A stretch of 64,000 bases of DNA. It comes from Gossypium raimondii. Lineage: Eukaryota > Streptophyta > Magnoliopsida > Malvales > Malvaceae. Made by a program: the position numbers and the translations under genes. Below are positions 11,373 through 23,016 of this stretch, in pieces (position 1 is the first letter of the stretch; every line of letters starts with the position of its first letter). The stretch lies in the NCBI RefSeq assembly GCF_025698545.1, contig NC_068574.1, positions 45,222,014-45,286,013 on the forward strand, read 5' to 3'. The notes beneath the pieces are model-generated. The model was given only the letters and a program-made list of their open reading frames with translations. It was not told the DNA's origin and made no database searches.

Positions 11373-11915
11373 TTGAACACACTGAAGCAACTCCAGGTCA
11401 ATATTCTTTTAGTAGACGCTTCTATGCAAATTCTAAATTATGGGAAAGTTATCAAGGAGCTCTTGTCCAAGAAGAAGAAGCTCAGTGATACGAAAACTAT
11501 TGCACTCACAAAGGGTTGTAGTACTCTTTTGACAAATAAGTTACCCCCCAAAATGAAAGATCCTGGGAGCTTTACTATCTCATGTTCAACTGGCAACCAT
11601 TATTTGGGCAAGGCTTTATGCGACTTAGGAGCTAGCATCAACCTAATTCCACTTTCAACTTTTAGAAAGTTGAGAATAGGTCACATTAAACCTACTACAG
11701 TGATATTAAAACTAGCTGATTGATCTTTGGCTCAACCTGAAAGGCAAATCAAAGATATCTTAGTTCGTGTGGATAAATTTGTTTTTCCAGCTGATTTTAT
11801 CATACTTGATTGTGAGGTAGACAAGGAGGTTCCCACAATCTTGGGACGACCATTTTTAGCCATCGGATGAACTCTTATTGATGTCTACAAAGGTGAATTG
11901 ACCGACTTAATGATG
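11373..11915 (+). pseudogene. Athila-like aspartic protease region
   Basis: The block starts in a gag-protease linker (LKQLQVNILLVDA, then YGKVIKELLSKKKKL) and enters the protease with CSTGNHYLGKALCDLGASIN. The active-site loop is therefore DLGAS, as is usual in Athila. After a stop at about 11723 the frame continues with [20 protein letters not shown] and [10 protein letters not shown], the second half of the fold. The enzyme would cut the gag-pol polyprotein inside the particle. The active site survives but the chain is broken. Confidence 0.8.
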
Positions 11916-12199
11916 AGCATGTCACCTTTAGTGTTTTTGAATCTATTCAATGTAAAGATAAAGAAGAATGACATACTGTCGATGTGCTAGATGATCTAAT
12001 TGCGGAAGAATTCAATGACCAAAGTATAGTACTTTTTGAGGAGTTCGTAGTGACATTTGATGATGAATTCTTAGATAATTGTGACAACTGGGTTGACGCT
12101 AATAATATTGAACTCAGGCAAGGATGACAGATTGAATCCTTAGACTTAGCTAACAGAATAACTCTAATTTTCAAACCATCGATCGACGAAGCTCTTACT

Positions 12200-13265
12200 T
12201 TGGAATTGAAACCACTACTTACTCATCTTAAATACATCTTTCTCGGTGATAACAATACTCTCCCAGTCATTGCCTCTGCAACACTAGATGCAACTCAAGA
12301 AGAGAAATTGGTCCATATTCTTCAGCAACATAAATGAGCTATTGCTTGGAGTATTGCCGATAATCGAGGCATTTTTCCATCTTTTTGCATGCACAAGATC
12401 AAGTTGGAAGATGAAGGCAAGCAATCGATTGAGCAACAAATAAGATTAAATGAGAATATGAAGGAAGTTGTTAAGAAAGAAATTATAAAGTGTCTTGATG
12501 CTAGAATTATCTACCCTATTTTTTATATCAATTGGGTAAGTCTAGTGAAATGCGTTCCTAAAAAGAGTGGTATCACAGTGGTTAGCAACGACAAAGACAA
12601 ATTAATTCCTACACGTATTTCTACAGGATGGCGAGTCTGTATGAATTATCGCAAGCTTAATGCTACCACAAGGAAGGACTACTTCCCACTTCCTTTTATT
12701 GACTAAATGTTGGACAGGCTTGCTGGAAGAGCCTATTACTGCTTCTTAGACGGCTATTCTGGGTATAATCAGATTTTTATTGCACCGGAGGATCAAGTGA
12801 AAACAACTTTCACCTATCCCTTTGGTACTTTTGCTTTTCTTCGTATGCCTTTTGGTCTTTGCAATGCACCAGCCACATTTCAAAGGTGCATGATGGCAAT
12901 ATTCTCGGATATGATTGAAGATTCTTCAGAGGTTTTTATGGATCATTTGTCAGGCTATAGGAATGATTTTGATCATTGCGCTGATAATTTGAATAAAGTA
13001 TTGCAGCTATATGAAGATACACATATTGTTCTAAATTGGGAAAAATAACATTTAATAGCAACTAAAGACATTGTGTTAGGCCATCTCATCTCTAGTCACG
13101 GCATTGCAATAGACAAAGCTAAAATGGAAATCATTGAGAAATTAGTTCCACTGATATATGTGAAAGGTATTCGCAGTTTTCATGGGCATAAGAGGTTTTA
13201 CCGAAGATTTATTAGAGATTTCTCGAAAATTGCAAAGCCCTTATGCTCGTTGCTAGAATAGAATC
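12200..13265 (+). pseudogene. Athila-like reverse transcriptase
   Basis: RT starts after LKYIFLGDNNTLPVI, with HKIKLEDEGKQSIEQQIRLN in the fingers. The palm follows with GWRVCMNYRKLNATTRKDYF, DGYSGYNQIFIAPEDQVKTT and LRMPFGLCNAPATFQRCMM. The catalytic box reads FMDH where the family has FMDD, so the second Asp is replaced by His at about 12943. Stops occur at 12703-12706 and 13046. The thumb (13073-13261) retains LGHLISSHGIAIDKAKME and RFYRRFIRDFSKIAKPL. The enzyme would copy element RNA into cDNA; this copy cannot. Confidence 0.88.
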
Positions 13266-13319
13266 GAAAATTCCACTTTGACGATGCATGTTTGGAGGTA
13301 TTCATTCAATTAAAGACAG

Positions 13320-13740
13320 TTAGTAAATGCATCCATTGTCATTGCACCAAATTGGTCTCAACCTTTTGAAGTTATATGCGATGCAAGCGAGTTTATTGTA
13401 GGTGCTATTTTAGGACAACGCAAGGGAAAAATATTTCACGCCATATATTATGCTAGCAAAACTCTTACAAAGGCTCAAATCAACTATATCACTACAAATA
13501 GAGAATTGTTGGTTGTAGTCTTTGCTTTCGACAAGTTTCATTCCTATCTTGTTGGCGCAAAGGTTACTGTATTTACCGATCACTCAATGTTAAGATATCA
13601 TTTTACGAAAAATGACGTAAAACCAAGATTGATACGTTGGATCTTACTGTTGCAAGAATTTGACATCGAGATAAAAGATCATAAGGGTTCAGAGAATCAA
13701 GTTGTAGGCCATCTATCTAAATTGGAAGTTGGTAACAAAT
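13320..13740 (+). pseudogene. Athila-like RNase H
   Basis: It begins in a frame reading [21 protein letters not shown] with the first catalytic Asp, then [20 protein letters not shown] (catalytic Glu) and [15 protein letters not shown] (second Asp). It ends in [20 protein letters not shown], where the usual ADHL has become VGHL. The clean reading frame (13506-13856) runs from RNase H into the linker before integrase. One frameshift separates the domain from RT. Confidence 0.85.
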
Positions 13741-13779
13741 ATGGAAACATACTTCACATTGTCGACGTATTCATAGATG

Positions 13780-15060
13780 AGAAGTTATTTGTTGTAGATG
13801 TAACCCCTTGGTACATAAACCTGGTTAATTATCTAGTATGTGGAAAACTCCTATAGGGTGTCCCCGGCCATAAAAAAAGATTTCTTTGTGAAGTAGTGAA
13901 GTATCATTGGAACGAACCATATTTATTCAAGGTATGCAATGACAACATTATTCGTCTTTGTGTTTAGAAAGTGAAGATGCTTTCAATCCTGAAACACTAT
14001 CATGATGCTCCTTATGGAGGTTATTCCTGTGGCATATGAACCGCTAAGGTTCTCCAATCAGGATTTTACTGGCCTTCATTATTCAAATATGCTCATAATT
14101 TTGCGAATTAATATGATAGGTGTCAGCGTATGGGCTCTATATCTCGACGCAATGAAATGTTACAGCAACCAATTATGGAGGTTGAATTGTTTGATGTTTT
14201 GGGTATGGATTTTATGAGACCATTTCCAAGTTCATTTGGAAATGTTTATATTTTAGTAGCTATTGACTACGTCTCAAAGTGGGTTGAAGCTATTGTAGTC
14301 CCAAAGGATGATGCAAAGACAATGCTTAAATTTTTTTCACAAGCATATACTCACCCGCTTTGGCACACCAAAGGCATTGATTAGTGATCAGGGTACACAC
14401 TTTCACTGCAACCAAGTGGTAGCTGCACTGAAGAGATATGAAGTTAATCATAGAATGGCTACTACTTATCATCCGTAAACTAATGAACAAGCCGAAGTAT
14501 CAAATCGACAAATTAAAAACATTTTGGAGAAAGTTGTGAACCCTTCAAGGAAAGATTGGTCTTCCAAATTGGATGACGCTTTATGGGCATTGCGAACAAC
14601 ATACAAAACTCCATTAGGGATATTGTTGTATCAATTGGTTTTGGGAAAGCATGTCACTTGCTAGTTGAACTAGAACACAAAGCAATGTGGGTAATTAAAT
14701 AAGTGAACATGAACTATGAAACTCTTGGAAAGAAAAGGCTACTGGATATCACCAAACTAGAGGAGATCAGGCGAAATGCCTATGAAAACGCTGCAATTTA
14801 CAAGGAAAAGACCAAACGATGGCATGACAGAATTATTTTGCGGGGACAATTTACTGCGGGTCAACAAGTTTTATTATTCAATTCTAGACTGAAGCTACAC
14901 CTAGGTAAATTGCGTTCTCGTTTGTCTGGACCTTTCGAAGTTGTCGAAGTATTTCCTCATGGTGCAGTCACAATCAGTGATTTAAATAAGGGACACTAAT
15001 TCAAAGTGAATGGCCAACGATTGAAACATTATTTTGGGAATATTGATCACAAGCAGGTAG
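13780..15060 (+). pseudogene. Athila-like integrase
   Basis: The N-terminal zinc-binding region is present in pieces ([52 protein letters not shown]). The core follows with [18 protein letters not shown] and [12 protein letters not shown]. It is frameshifted near 14360, before ISDQGTHF. The second core part survives in another frame (YHP, then [14 protein letters not shown]). The C-terminal part (14703-14999) is open and reads EKTKRWHDRIILRGQFTAGQ, then LRSRLSGPFEVVEVFPHGAV. No chromodomain is present, as expected outside the chromoviruses. Confidence 0.85.
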
Positions 15061-15545
15061 AGACCATTAAATTGGTCAAAAAATCTTAATTCTTATGAAA
15101 TTTATTCTATAATTTTATTTTTATTCCTGTTTAAGTTTATTTTATTATTTTATTTATTTATTTTTATTTTTGCATAATAATTAGGTACCATTATCGATGC
15201 ACTTGGGCTTTATTGTCAACGCAATTCATACTATTTTATTGTCACTTTTCCGTCAGCAAGAATGAGGGCAGATTAGAAATTTTAGATCCCATCGTTTGAT
15301 CAAGAGTCACTTAGTCATCTAATATGTCTGAGCGGGCACAATTCTCATTGGACGTAATTATTCCCGCCAGATTTATTTCCCTTAAGAAAAATCATGCATT
15401 TCCATCTTTTTATTTCACTCACTATAAACCTCTCTTCACTGTGCCGACTGTAAAACACCTAAGCAGTTGTTTTTATTCACTTTCTCTTCCCAAGTTCGTA
15501 CTTTTTCACCTTTAAACCATCTTCACTCTACCAAACAAACAAAAT
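15061..15545 (+). other. Spacer between integrase and post-pol ORF
   Basis: AT-rich noncoding sequence, conserved in layout with 90-543 of copy A. Both contain CTATAAA-like strings (15419-15426) and CTGTGCCGACTGTAAAACC-type text about 110 bases before the ORF start. This might be a subgenomic promoter or intron region for the post-pol ORF. No splice pattern could be fixed by eye. Confidence 0.35.
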
Positions 15546-17279
15546 ATGGCAAGTACGAGAGGATCAGTCAAGAAAGCCACCAAGCCTGTTGAAGAACACT
15601 CATCCTTTGCAACTGCAATTCGTGAGTTGAAATCCTCCATGCCAATGGGCAAAAAGGAACCGGTGATCTTTTTAACGAAAGCTGCTAAAGAATGATTTCA
15701 AAACAACATTTTAAAGCAAAACTTCCACCCATAACAGGGCATTCTCCTTTCGCAACAGCAAGACTTGGGCAAAAAATTCTTCAAAACCATCTTTAAGTTG
15801 AAGTGAGAGACTTTTTGCACACATCTTTGAAGCTATTCTTCTTCATTGGTACATGAGTTTTACGCTAACCTTTATGACCATGAGTTGGAGTTTATCTTTG
15901 TTCAATAAGGTTTAATCCCTTGGGATGCTACAAAAATCAATGAGCTGTACAACACTAAAGTGGATTTCAATGAACATTCCAAGTTTATTGAGGATATCAT
16001 AGATGAAAAAAGGGATATGTTAGTGAAAGATTTATATGTCAAAGGAGCACTGTGGATGGGTTCACATCAAAAGAATTATATGATGCAATGCCGCTTCCTG
16101 ACATTGCAAAGCAAGATCTGGTTTTATTTTGTCAACTGCAGGCTACTGCCCTCTACTTACAGCACCACAATCAACCTCGATAGAATATGCCTGATACATT
16201 CAATTGTCAAGGGTAGAAAGGCAAACTAGAATTTTGCTTTTTCCCATCATTGGTGATGCTACTGTGCCAGCAAAAAGGGATTGTGCCCCGTGATGATGAA
16301 GTGGTCTTGGAAAATAAGGGCCTGATCAATGAAGCGTCTTTTGAAAAAGTAACTCATGGTAAAGATTCACCAAAAATGAAGGAGGCAGAGACCAGCAAGA
16401 CAAAGAATGGCAAAACCAAAGCAGAAAGCAAGGGAACAAACTTGACTGCAGAAACATCATTGCTACGCAAAATGAAAGATATCGAGAGGTTGGCCAATTC
16501 CATCAGCAATAAGTAGATGAGGATAAGGACAAATCATAAAATTTGTTCTACGTTTATACCAGGGCCTATAACAATTCTATTGTAGCTACATTACGTCAAT
16601 TAAGCTCGTCCCACTCCTAAAATTTTTAGTGTTCCCACTGATCATCTGAGAGGATGAACCCTCATCCGAGGAAGATGATCTAGGGGACTGAGACAGATTG
16701 GTTGAATTCTCTCCCATTGTGCATGTCTCTAATGTTGAGAAGGAAGAGGACTCAAGGGATGTTCAGGATTGCATGCGAAAGATTGATAGCTTAATCGAGG
16801 GTGACGTCATTGCTGTTCAAGAGGAGTCCGCTGTTGAGGAGGAAGTTATTGTGGAAGAGGAAGACGTCCGTATTAAAGTTGTAAATGAGAAGGTCAAGGA
16901 AAAAAATACTGAGACCGAAGTTACTGAGAAAGAATCTGTTGAGGATATTATCAATGTATCCGGGTTTGTGGATACAACTACTAATAATCTAGAGCGAGAT
17001 GGAGCTAGACCGGCGGAAGCTGCAAAGGTAACAAGTGAGGAGCACCACAATTCATTGGCGATAGTGGTCTATATCAGACCACTCAAGGTGACTCCTCTTA
17101 CACAAAAAGCAACCGATGATGCCGGGGCAGCGCTAGAAATTGAGGAGCGATCTGAGGACCGTGTGAAGCCCAAAGAAAAGAAGAGAAAAAGCTCCAAAGA
17201 TAAAAAGCGTAAGAAGGAAGAGAAAAAGAGGAGGATGAAGAAACATCGTGCAACCACATTGATGGTCGAGAAAAACTAA
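15546..17279 (+). pseudogene. Athila-like post-pol ORF (copy C)
   Basis: It starts at 15546 with MASTRGSVKKATKP and reads to a first stop at about 15693, then continues with scattered stops. The central part (15850-16230) contains SSLVHEFYANLYDHELEFIF, a W-MGS motif, and RFLTLQSKIWFYFVNCRLLP followed by STYSTTINLDRICL. This pattern fits the Putative plant transposon protein family. The last open stretch (16698-17279) is very acidic (runs of Glu and Asp), then ends in a strongly basic tail of about 40 residues (KEKKRKSSKDKKRKKEE and similar), which looks like a nuclear-localisation or nucleic-acid-binding tail. There is no signal peptide or transmembrane helix. Other Athila elements carry an envelope-like gene here; this product does not look like one. 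Confidence 0.7.
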
Positions 17280-17400
17280 GTTAGTTTATTTTAAGTTTTA
17301 ACTGTAGTATTCATGCATTACATGTAGCTGTAATTTTCATTTTGTTAATAAACATTGTCGTTGCATTGTTATTGTCATCGCATTTTAATGTTAAGTGCAT

Positions 17401-17432
17401 TGAGGACAATGTAAACTTTAAGTTTGGGGGAA
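17401..17432 (+). other. Internal polypurine-like motif, element C
   Basis: TGAGGACAATGTAAACTTTA followed by AGTTTGGGGG. It resembles the tract at 18166-18198 in layout (GAGGACAA, spacer, AAGTTT, purines) but has the better purine run, and it is about 770 bp upstream of the LTR. Confidence 0.6.
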
Positions 17433-18165
17433 TGCATATGGGGTTTGGAAATATACCCACATTTTAAATTTTTTTATTAATAAAGCATGCAAGGTTTATT
17501 TGTGATTAATACAAATCTATTGAAAATTTTTATTACATTCGATGCTTAATTCTTGAATCATGTGAACTATCAATGAATGAGTCGGATAAATTTGACTGAA
17601 TGTTGTATCTTCAATTCTTTGATGAATGATTTAGGCTGCATTAGTAATGGATGACTAGTAGCATTCCTTGAATCTTGAATAAATTTACCTTTTATAGCTA
17701 CTCATATGTATATATATAGTTATAAATAAGAGACACTCTAAAGTGGGTGTATTGTGAAATGTTAAAAAAGGAACACTCCAATGCAAGCGTTAGAAAAGTG
17801 AAACTGGCCAAAGGTTGTCGCTGCACGAGTGTGTGTTAGTGCAATTACGTACTCTCTAGGGGTTTGTTTCACATCATCGTTACTTCTTAGGAACAAGGGT
17901 ACAGTAATTCAACGACATCCCTTATTCACACAAAAAAAGACATATTGTACAATAAATATTGTATTGGTAGATAGAATTTAGGATTTGAAGCATGATGCTA
18001 GTTTTGATAAAGATGAAATCTTATTCTTTCATACTTATGTATTGTCGATACAATATTCTGTCATCTGAATGCGAATCATTCATTGGGATTTTAGGTGATT
18101 CAAGTTGCTAGAATGCTCATTTACCTTAGTGAACTCTTGTGTAGCCTTGCCAGTTTCTATTTTAC

Positions 18166-18198
18166 TTGAGGACAAGTAAAAACTCAAGTTTAGAGGTG
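18166..18198 (+). other. Polypurine tract before 3' LTR, element C
   Basis: ACTTGAGGACAAGTAAAAAC followed by TCAAGTTTAGAGGTG abuts the LTR start TGATAGTACTAG. This is the site where plus-strand DNA synthesis would begin. Confidence 0.65.
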
Positions 18199-19402
18199 TG
18201 ATAGTACTAGAAAGAACACATGTTTTCTCCCTACTTATTGGTTGATATATTCCCATCTAGTCACCTTGAGCACATATTTTAGCATTTTTAGTTCAGTAAT
18301 TTATATTTTATAATTTAGTGGATCTTAGCTTATTTATCCTTAATTTTGTCATGTTTTGGTACTGATGTAGATGCATGAGTATTTTCAAATTGAGCCCAGA
18401 ATTGTCGCCGCACCAGACAGTTGTCTGGAAAAGAATAAAAATGCATGAGCTGTCAAGTCTGGTACAACTCACTTGTACGTATAGAGGCAGCATGATTCTG
18501 ATGAAAGGACACCTGGGCTATTTGAGAAAAATAAATATAGTCACATAAAAAAATAAGAGAGTGAGAGTTTTTCGAATTATCTTATTCAACCTATCCCTTG
18601 AAGCTTTCAGCTATGGCAGCTTAAGTCTCTTTTAGGTGAACCGACGTATAGGTGATACAGACTAGCTCCTATCGAAGAGCCCTGAGTGCGACATAAGAGG
18701 GAATAGAGAGATTCAAGTCGAGTTCTCTAGGAATAGTATTCTCTACTTGTTTCTTTTATTTTTCTTTTCTAAATGCTGGTGATTACTTTCTATTTCGTGT
18801 TAGTACGGAAGTACACATGATTTCTGGGTTAAATGTTATTTTATTCAATCTTACTTCTACTGTTTAATCTTTGGGTTCAAATGTTTTTAGCACGGAAGTA
18901 TTATTGCGGTCACTAGCACTGGAAAGTGCAGCGATAGTTCAAGCTAACAAGTATGACAACAGAAGTTGCTTGAGGATTAGAGGAATTTAATCCACTTGTT
19001 CTTAATAATGTTCCATAGCCATCATCGGAAGGTGTAGCTAATGTGCATGTTAAGTCTTTGATTAAATATAGAAGTTAAGCTTGGTAAGATATTCATTGCA
19101 ATTTCTTGCATTGACAATCACCTAACTTTTTATACCTTGTGAGAACTTAGCATTTTGTTGAATATTCATGTTGGGGATCCCAGTTTGTCATTATCATCTT
19201 CTATCTTATTGTTTTCAAGTTATTACTTTGACAACTACTCTCACAATTTATCTCGTTTCTATCCATTTATTGCACTGACATTGATAGACAAAAGACAACC
19301 ATTCTCGTGGGATCGATATCTGACAGACTCATATCTGTCTACTATACTTGCATCGACAGTGTACGCTTGCACATTATTGCTGTGACGTTAATCAGCTGAC
19401 CA
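18199..19402 (+). repeat. 3' LTR of Athila-like element C
   Basis: A 1,204-bp LTR starts TGATAGTACTAG and ends CAGCTGACCA, followed by the duplication CATGT. It aligns end to end with the 5' LTR, with small indels. Confidence 0.93.
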
Positions 19403-20501
19403 CATGTCCACCTTATGCAGGTCTTTTAGGTCTCGTGGTGGTGGCGAAAGTTGTTGCCTCCACCCGAACTGCCGCAACACTTAGTCCGATTTGTGCATTT
19501 CCACCATTGTGTAAACTACCAATGGCACATTAGCATCTCACATCTGCTGAATTTTCAACACTTCCAGTAGGATGCAAGATATAACATCGGTGTCAGTGTA
19601 TGACATCCATTCAAACTAAAAAGCAAAATCGTAAATATCGTAATGTATGAATTTTTTTACGAATTATTACGTAATTAATATAGGTTCAAAAGAATAAGTA
19701 ACTAACTTCGGCTTCTGAGCATTGATCTAACAATAACCTAATATCTTCTAACTCCTTAAGCAGTCCCACATAGCTCGGCCCATGATTCCACCTATGCAAG
19801 TGATATGTTAGTCGAAACATATAATAAAAATGTTTCTGTATAGACTACGTATTTGTTAATAAATGATGTTTACCTCGTCACCAACGGGAACATATACGGG
19901 TCGGTCACCTTAGGACGTAAAAAAGGTAGTCGACACCAAGCCCACGACTGCAGCAAGAGCAAACAACCACCGATCGATGCACACTCAGTATCATGGCCCA
20001 ACACATCTCTCGGTATAACGTGGACAATACGATAGATCCCTAACTTAGTTTCCCATACTCATTGAAGTCCACTAGATGTAGTAACCACCTTACGTGCACC
20101 AAATTACGAGATTTGCTAGGCATTAAAATGCCCCCGATTAACCTCGTGATGTATGTTTGGGCTTATTGTGCTATGACCTTTTTTGTTTGATCTTCAAGGT
20201 GTTCAGGGAACTCGTTGAAATTATCCTTCAACCAATTCGTTAATATCTGACCACCTTCGAACTTGTCCAATACCTTCCCCAACAGTGATTGGTAGAGGCC
20301 CACTTTGCTTGGAACAATTGCTGATCCCGTGATGATTGGCCCATCCACTAGCAGACCGAGTTGTAGTGCTATGTCTTCGAGTGTGATTGTACACTTGCTG
20401 CATGGAAGGTGAAAATTGTGTGTTTCGAGCCTCCATCTTTCCACCAACGTGCTAATTAGTGTCAAATCGATCTTGCAGTCCATTTGTTTGCAAGTGGCCA
20501 C
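19403..20501 (-). pseudogene. Plant mobile domain (PMD) gene, N-terminal half
   Basis: The minus-strand ATG at 20501 opens 112 codons. MDCKIDLTLISTLVERWRLE, then THNFHLPCSKCTITLEDIAL and QLGLLVDGPI are the start of the PMD fold. Reading onward there are further exon-like blocks: CLLLLQSWAWCRLPFLRPKV near 19930-19990, WNHGPSYVGLLKELEDIRLL near 19750, and FEWMSYTDTD, then VEMHKSD and QFGWRQQL at 19408-19610. Stops and apparent introns separate them. The gene ends abruptly at the CATGT duplication, where the Athila-like element is inserted, and continues at 8245. PMD proteins are linked to silencing and meristem maintenance in plants but are also captured by transposons. Confidence 0.8.
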
Positions 20502-22063
20502 GAATTTTAAGGATTATAGGCTTTTCTATATTATGAATGAAGCCCTTCAAAATACAAGCATCCGCCTATTTATACAACAAAAATAATTTAAAATTAAAAA
20601 AATAAATTTAACATTAATGAAATTTAAATTTTCAGCTTATCATTGCTAATTGGGAGATGAAAATATGCTTGTTGTCGAAGCGGATTAAAGAGGCGACCAT
20701 TCATGAGAAATCAATTTAAACGAATAAAAACGAGATAATTAAAAAAATTTAAATTAAAATATCGAAAAATTTAAAATGGGAGACTTGAGAGAGTTTGAGA
20801 GACTTAAGAGATGGATGTGAATGAAAAAAAAAATGAAATTTGGTGGTATTTATAGGGTAAAAAAAATTAACCATTGGAAGTATTTATTTAGTTTTTTACC
20901 ATTGAATTACATTTTTTATCGTTGTCGGAATACGCACTTTACATTTAAATAGACCTATTTCCTAATTAATTTTAAAACGAACCTAAAAGCTTAATTAATT
21001 AAAAAAAGGCCTATAGGCTTTATTTTGCCCGGTTAGATATAAAAGTTTATTTTATTGTATTTTTATTTTTAATTCATAGAAAGATCAACCGGCTGCATGC
21101 CTCTACCACAAAAAAATAATATATTTTCTTTAAAGGAAAAAGTATATGGGTGATGTCATAGGTGATGTAAATTATTTTCAATCAATCTTGACGAATCTTG
21201 GAGTTAAATATTTTGAATTTTTTAATTTCTTTCCATATTTGAATATTTTGAATTAGTTTTAAAAGTTTATATATTTTATGAATTTAATTTTATTATTTTA
21301 AGTTAAATTGATCATTAAGGTTTAAAAAGTTAAATTATTTTTTAACAAAACATTTATTAAAATATTAATTTTTTATATTGACATGATAACTATTTATGTC
21401 TATTTTAATTGATATAATATTATTTATTTAATATATCACGTCAATGAATAATCTAAAAATTATAACAAACAACTACAAAATAAAAAATTATAAAAATTCA
21501 AAAATGGTATCATATACATTTGAATTGCTATGAGGGTTGTTATACATTATTGAATATTTCTATTAAAGAAAAACATTTCAACTCTTTCAAAAATTGAAGT
21601 TAAAATTTATCTATTTTAAAGTTTTAAAGGGAAATTAAACCTTGATAAAAGAAATTTAAACTTTAGCTGGAAACTCTGAAAGTTTAATTATTATTAGAAA
21701 CAGGATTTCGATGAATATGGTAAAAAAATCAAATTGGAATTTAAATGAGTCTATCATCTATAAATAAGACAGTTAAAAGTTAAAAATATATAGTAAAAAT
21801 ATCTAGTAAAATTAAAAATAACAGGAAATTTTTATAAAAACTGAAAAGAATAAAATAAAAATAAAAGAATTACGATAAAAATAAAGATAAAATTCTAATA
21901 ACTTGTTAAAATTTAAGAAATATAAAACAAACGTTTTGATATTATTATTATCCGGCGAGATATATGGAATTAGAAAATGACAAAATTATTATCTTCGACT
22001 GACAATCATTTCTACCCACCCCATTGCAAATGCCACATTTTTATTAGCCTTTATTAATAAATT

Positions 22064-22379
22064 GGTTAAAATGTGCTAATTTTCATAAATTTAGAATTTA
22101 GTCTTGTAGTTCTATTTTTAAGAATTTAGTCTCTCTATTTTTCATATTTTGAAATTTAAGTCTAATTATTGACCTTGTTGAAATTATTATGTTAAATTCA
22201 GGTTTATTACAACATTAATTTTTAGTTACATGTCTACCAAGTAAATATTTGTTTTATTTCAAAATGTCATACCAATAAATTAAAAAAGAGGCAACAATTG
22301 GACATTATTTTGAAATAAAAGTACAAATACCAAATTTTAAATTTGTGAATAGTATAGGGACTTATTGCATATTTTAACC
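22064..22379. mobile_element. Possible MITE with GGTTAAAAT ends
   Basis: The left end GGTTAAAATGTGCTAA and the right end TTGCATATTTTAACC are inverted relative to each other. The arms contain the 'fragmentary' text TTTAGTC/TATAGGGACT seen in many cotton intergenic repeats. No clear target duplication was found, so the boundaries are tentative. Confidence 0.4.
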
Positions 22380-22390
22380 TCATAAAATAA

Positions 22391-22743
22391 GTGATAAAGC
22401 AATATTTAGTCTTTGAAGTTGATAATTTCTTCTAACTCGATCCTTGAACTTGTTGGGTTCATATTAATCTTGAAACTTAATATTTTTTCAATTTGATTCT
22501 TGAAATTGAATTGTATTAAGATATGATGATATGTCGCTATAACATAAACCAAAAATACGAAAAGATTAAAATTTTATAGGAAATTGTAATTTTTTAAAAA
22601 ATTCAAATAATGATGTGGCACAATTATAGTTTCACATCATCATAACTTAATAGAAACTAAATTTAAAGACCAAATTGAAAAAATTGTCAAATTCCAATTT
22701 TAATATTGATAAAAATTCAGGACCAAAATAATTTCTTTATCCC
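22391..22743. mobile_element. Possible MITE with GATAAAG ends
   Basis: GATAAAGCAATATTTAGTC on the left is mirrored on the right by GGACCAAAATAATTTCTTTA plus TC. It lies directly next to the preceding candidate. No duplication could be identified. Confidence 0.3.
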
Positions 22744-23016
22744 ATAAATTAATCCTTAAATTATTGATTCTTAAAAGTTTTCTATCAGTCTTAAATTATA
22801 AATTTTATGTTAGTTTATCCAAAGATGGCATGCAATTGGAATGTAACACGTAACCTATTTTTATTTAAATAAAGCCTTTTTATTATTCTCCCCAAAACCC
22901 CGTCTTCTTCTTCCAACTTCACTGTTGGTCTTTGTTTTTATACAGTAGAAGCACCATTTGTTCAAACAAAGCAAGAGAGAGTGTTTTTTGGTTAGAAGAA
23001 AAAGAGAGGAAAGACA

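Larger units (their letters stand above)
17280..18198 (+). other. Noncoding tail of Athila-like element C
   Basis: 919 bp of noncoding sequence that aligns with 2290-3191 of copy A. It includes a TTCATGCATTA box, a polypurine-like motif at 17401-17432 and the real tract before the LTR. No reading frame is conserved between the two copies. Confidence 0.6.
8246..19402 (+). mobile_element. Complete Athila-like Ty3/gypsy element (copy C)
   Basis: This is an 11,157-bp unit with two LTRs (8246-9434 and 18199-19402), TG...CA ends and a perfect 5-bp target duplication CATGT (8241-8245 and 19403-19407). The order is 5' LTR, Asp-type primer site, gag, protease, RT, RNase H, integrase, a post-pol ORF, a long noncoding tail, polypurine tract and 3' LTR. 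This is the layout of the Athila lineage. The LTRs differ from each other at many positions, so the insertion is old. Every domain carries stops, and RT lacks a catalytic Asp, so it is not autonomous. It inserted into a PMD gene. Confidence 0.93.
20510..22950. other. AT-rich intergenic region
   Basis: 2.4 kb between the PMD start and the hydrolase gene, with no convincing reading frame. The first 400 bases would hold the PMD promoter. Two blocks with inverted ends (22064-22379 and 22391-22743) are listed separately as possible MITEs. Confidence 0.6.
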
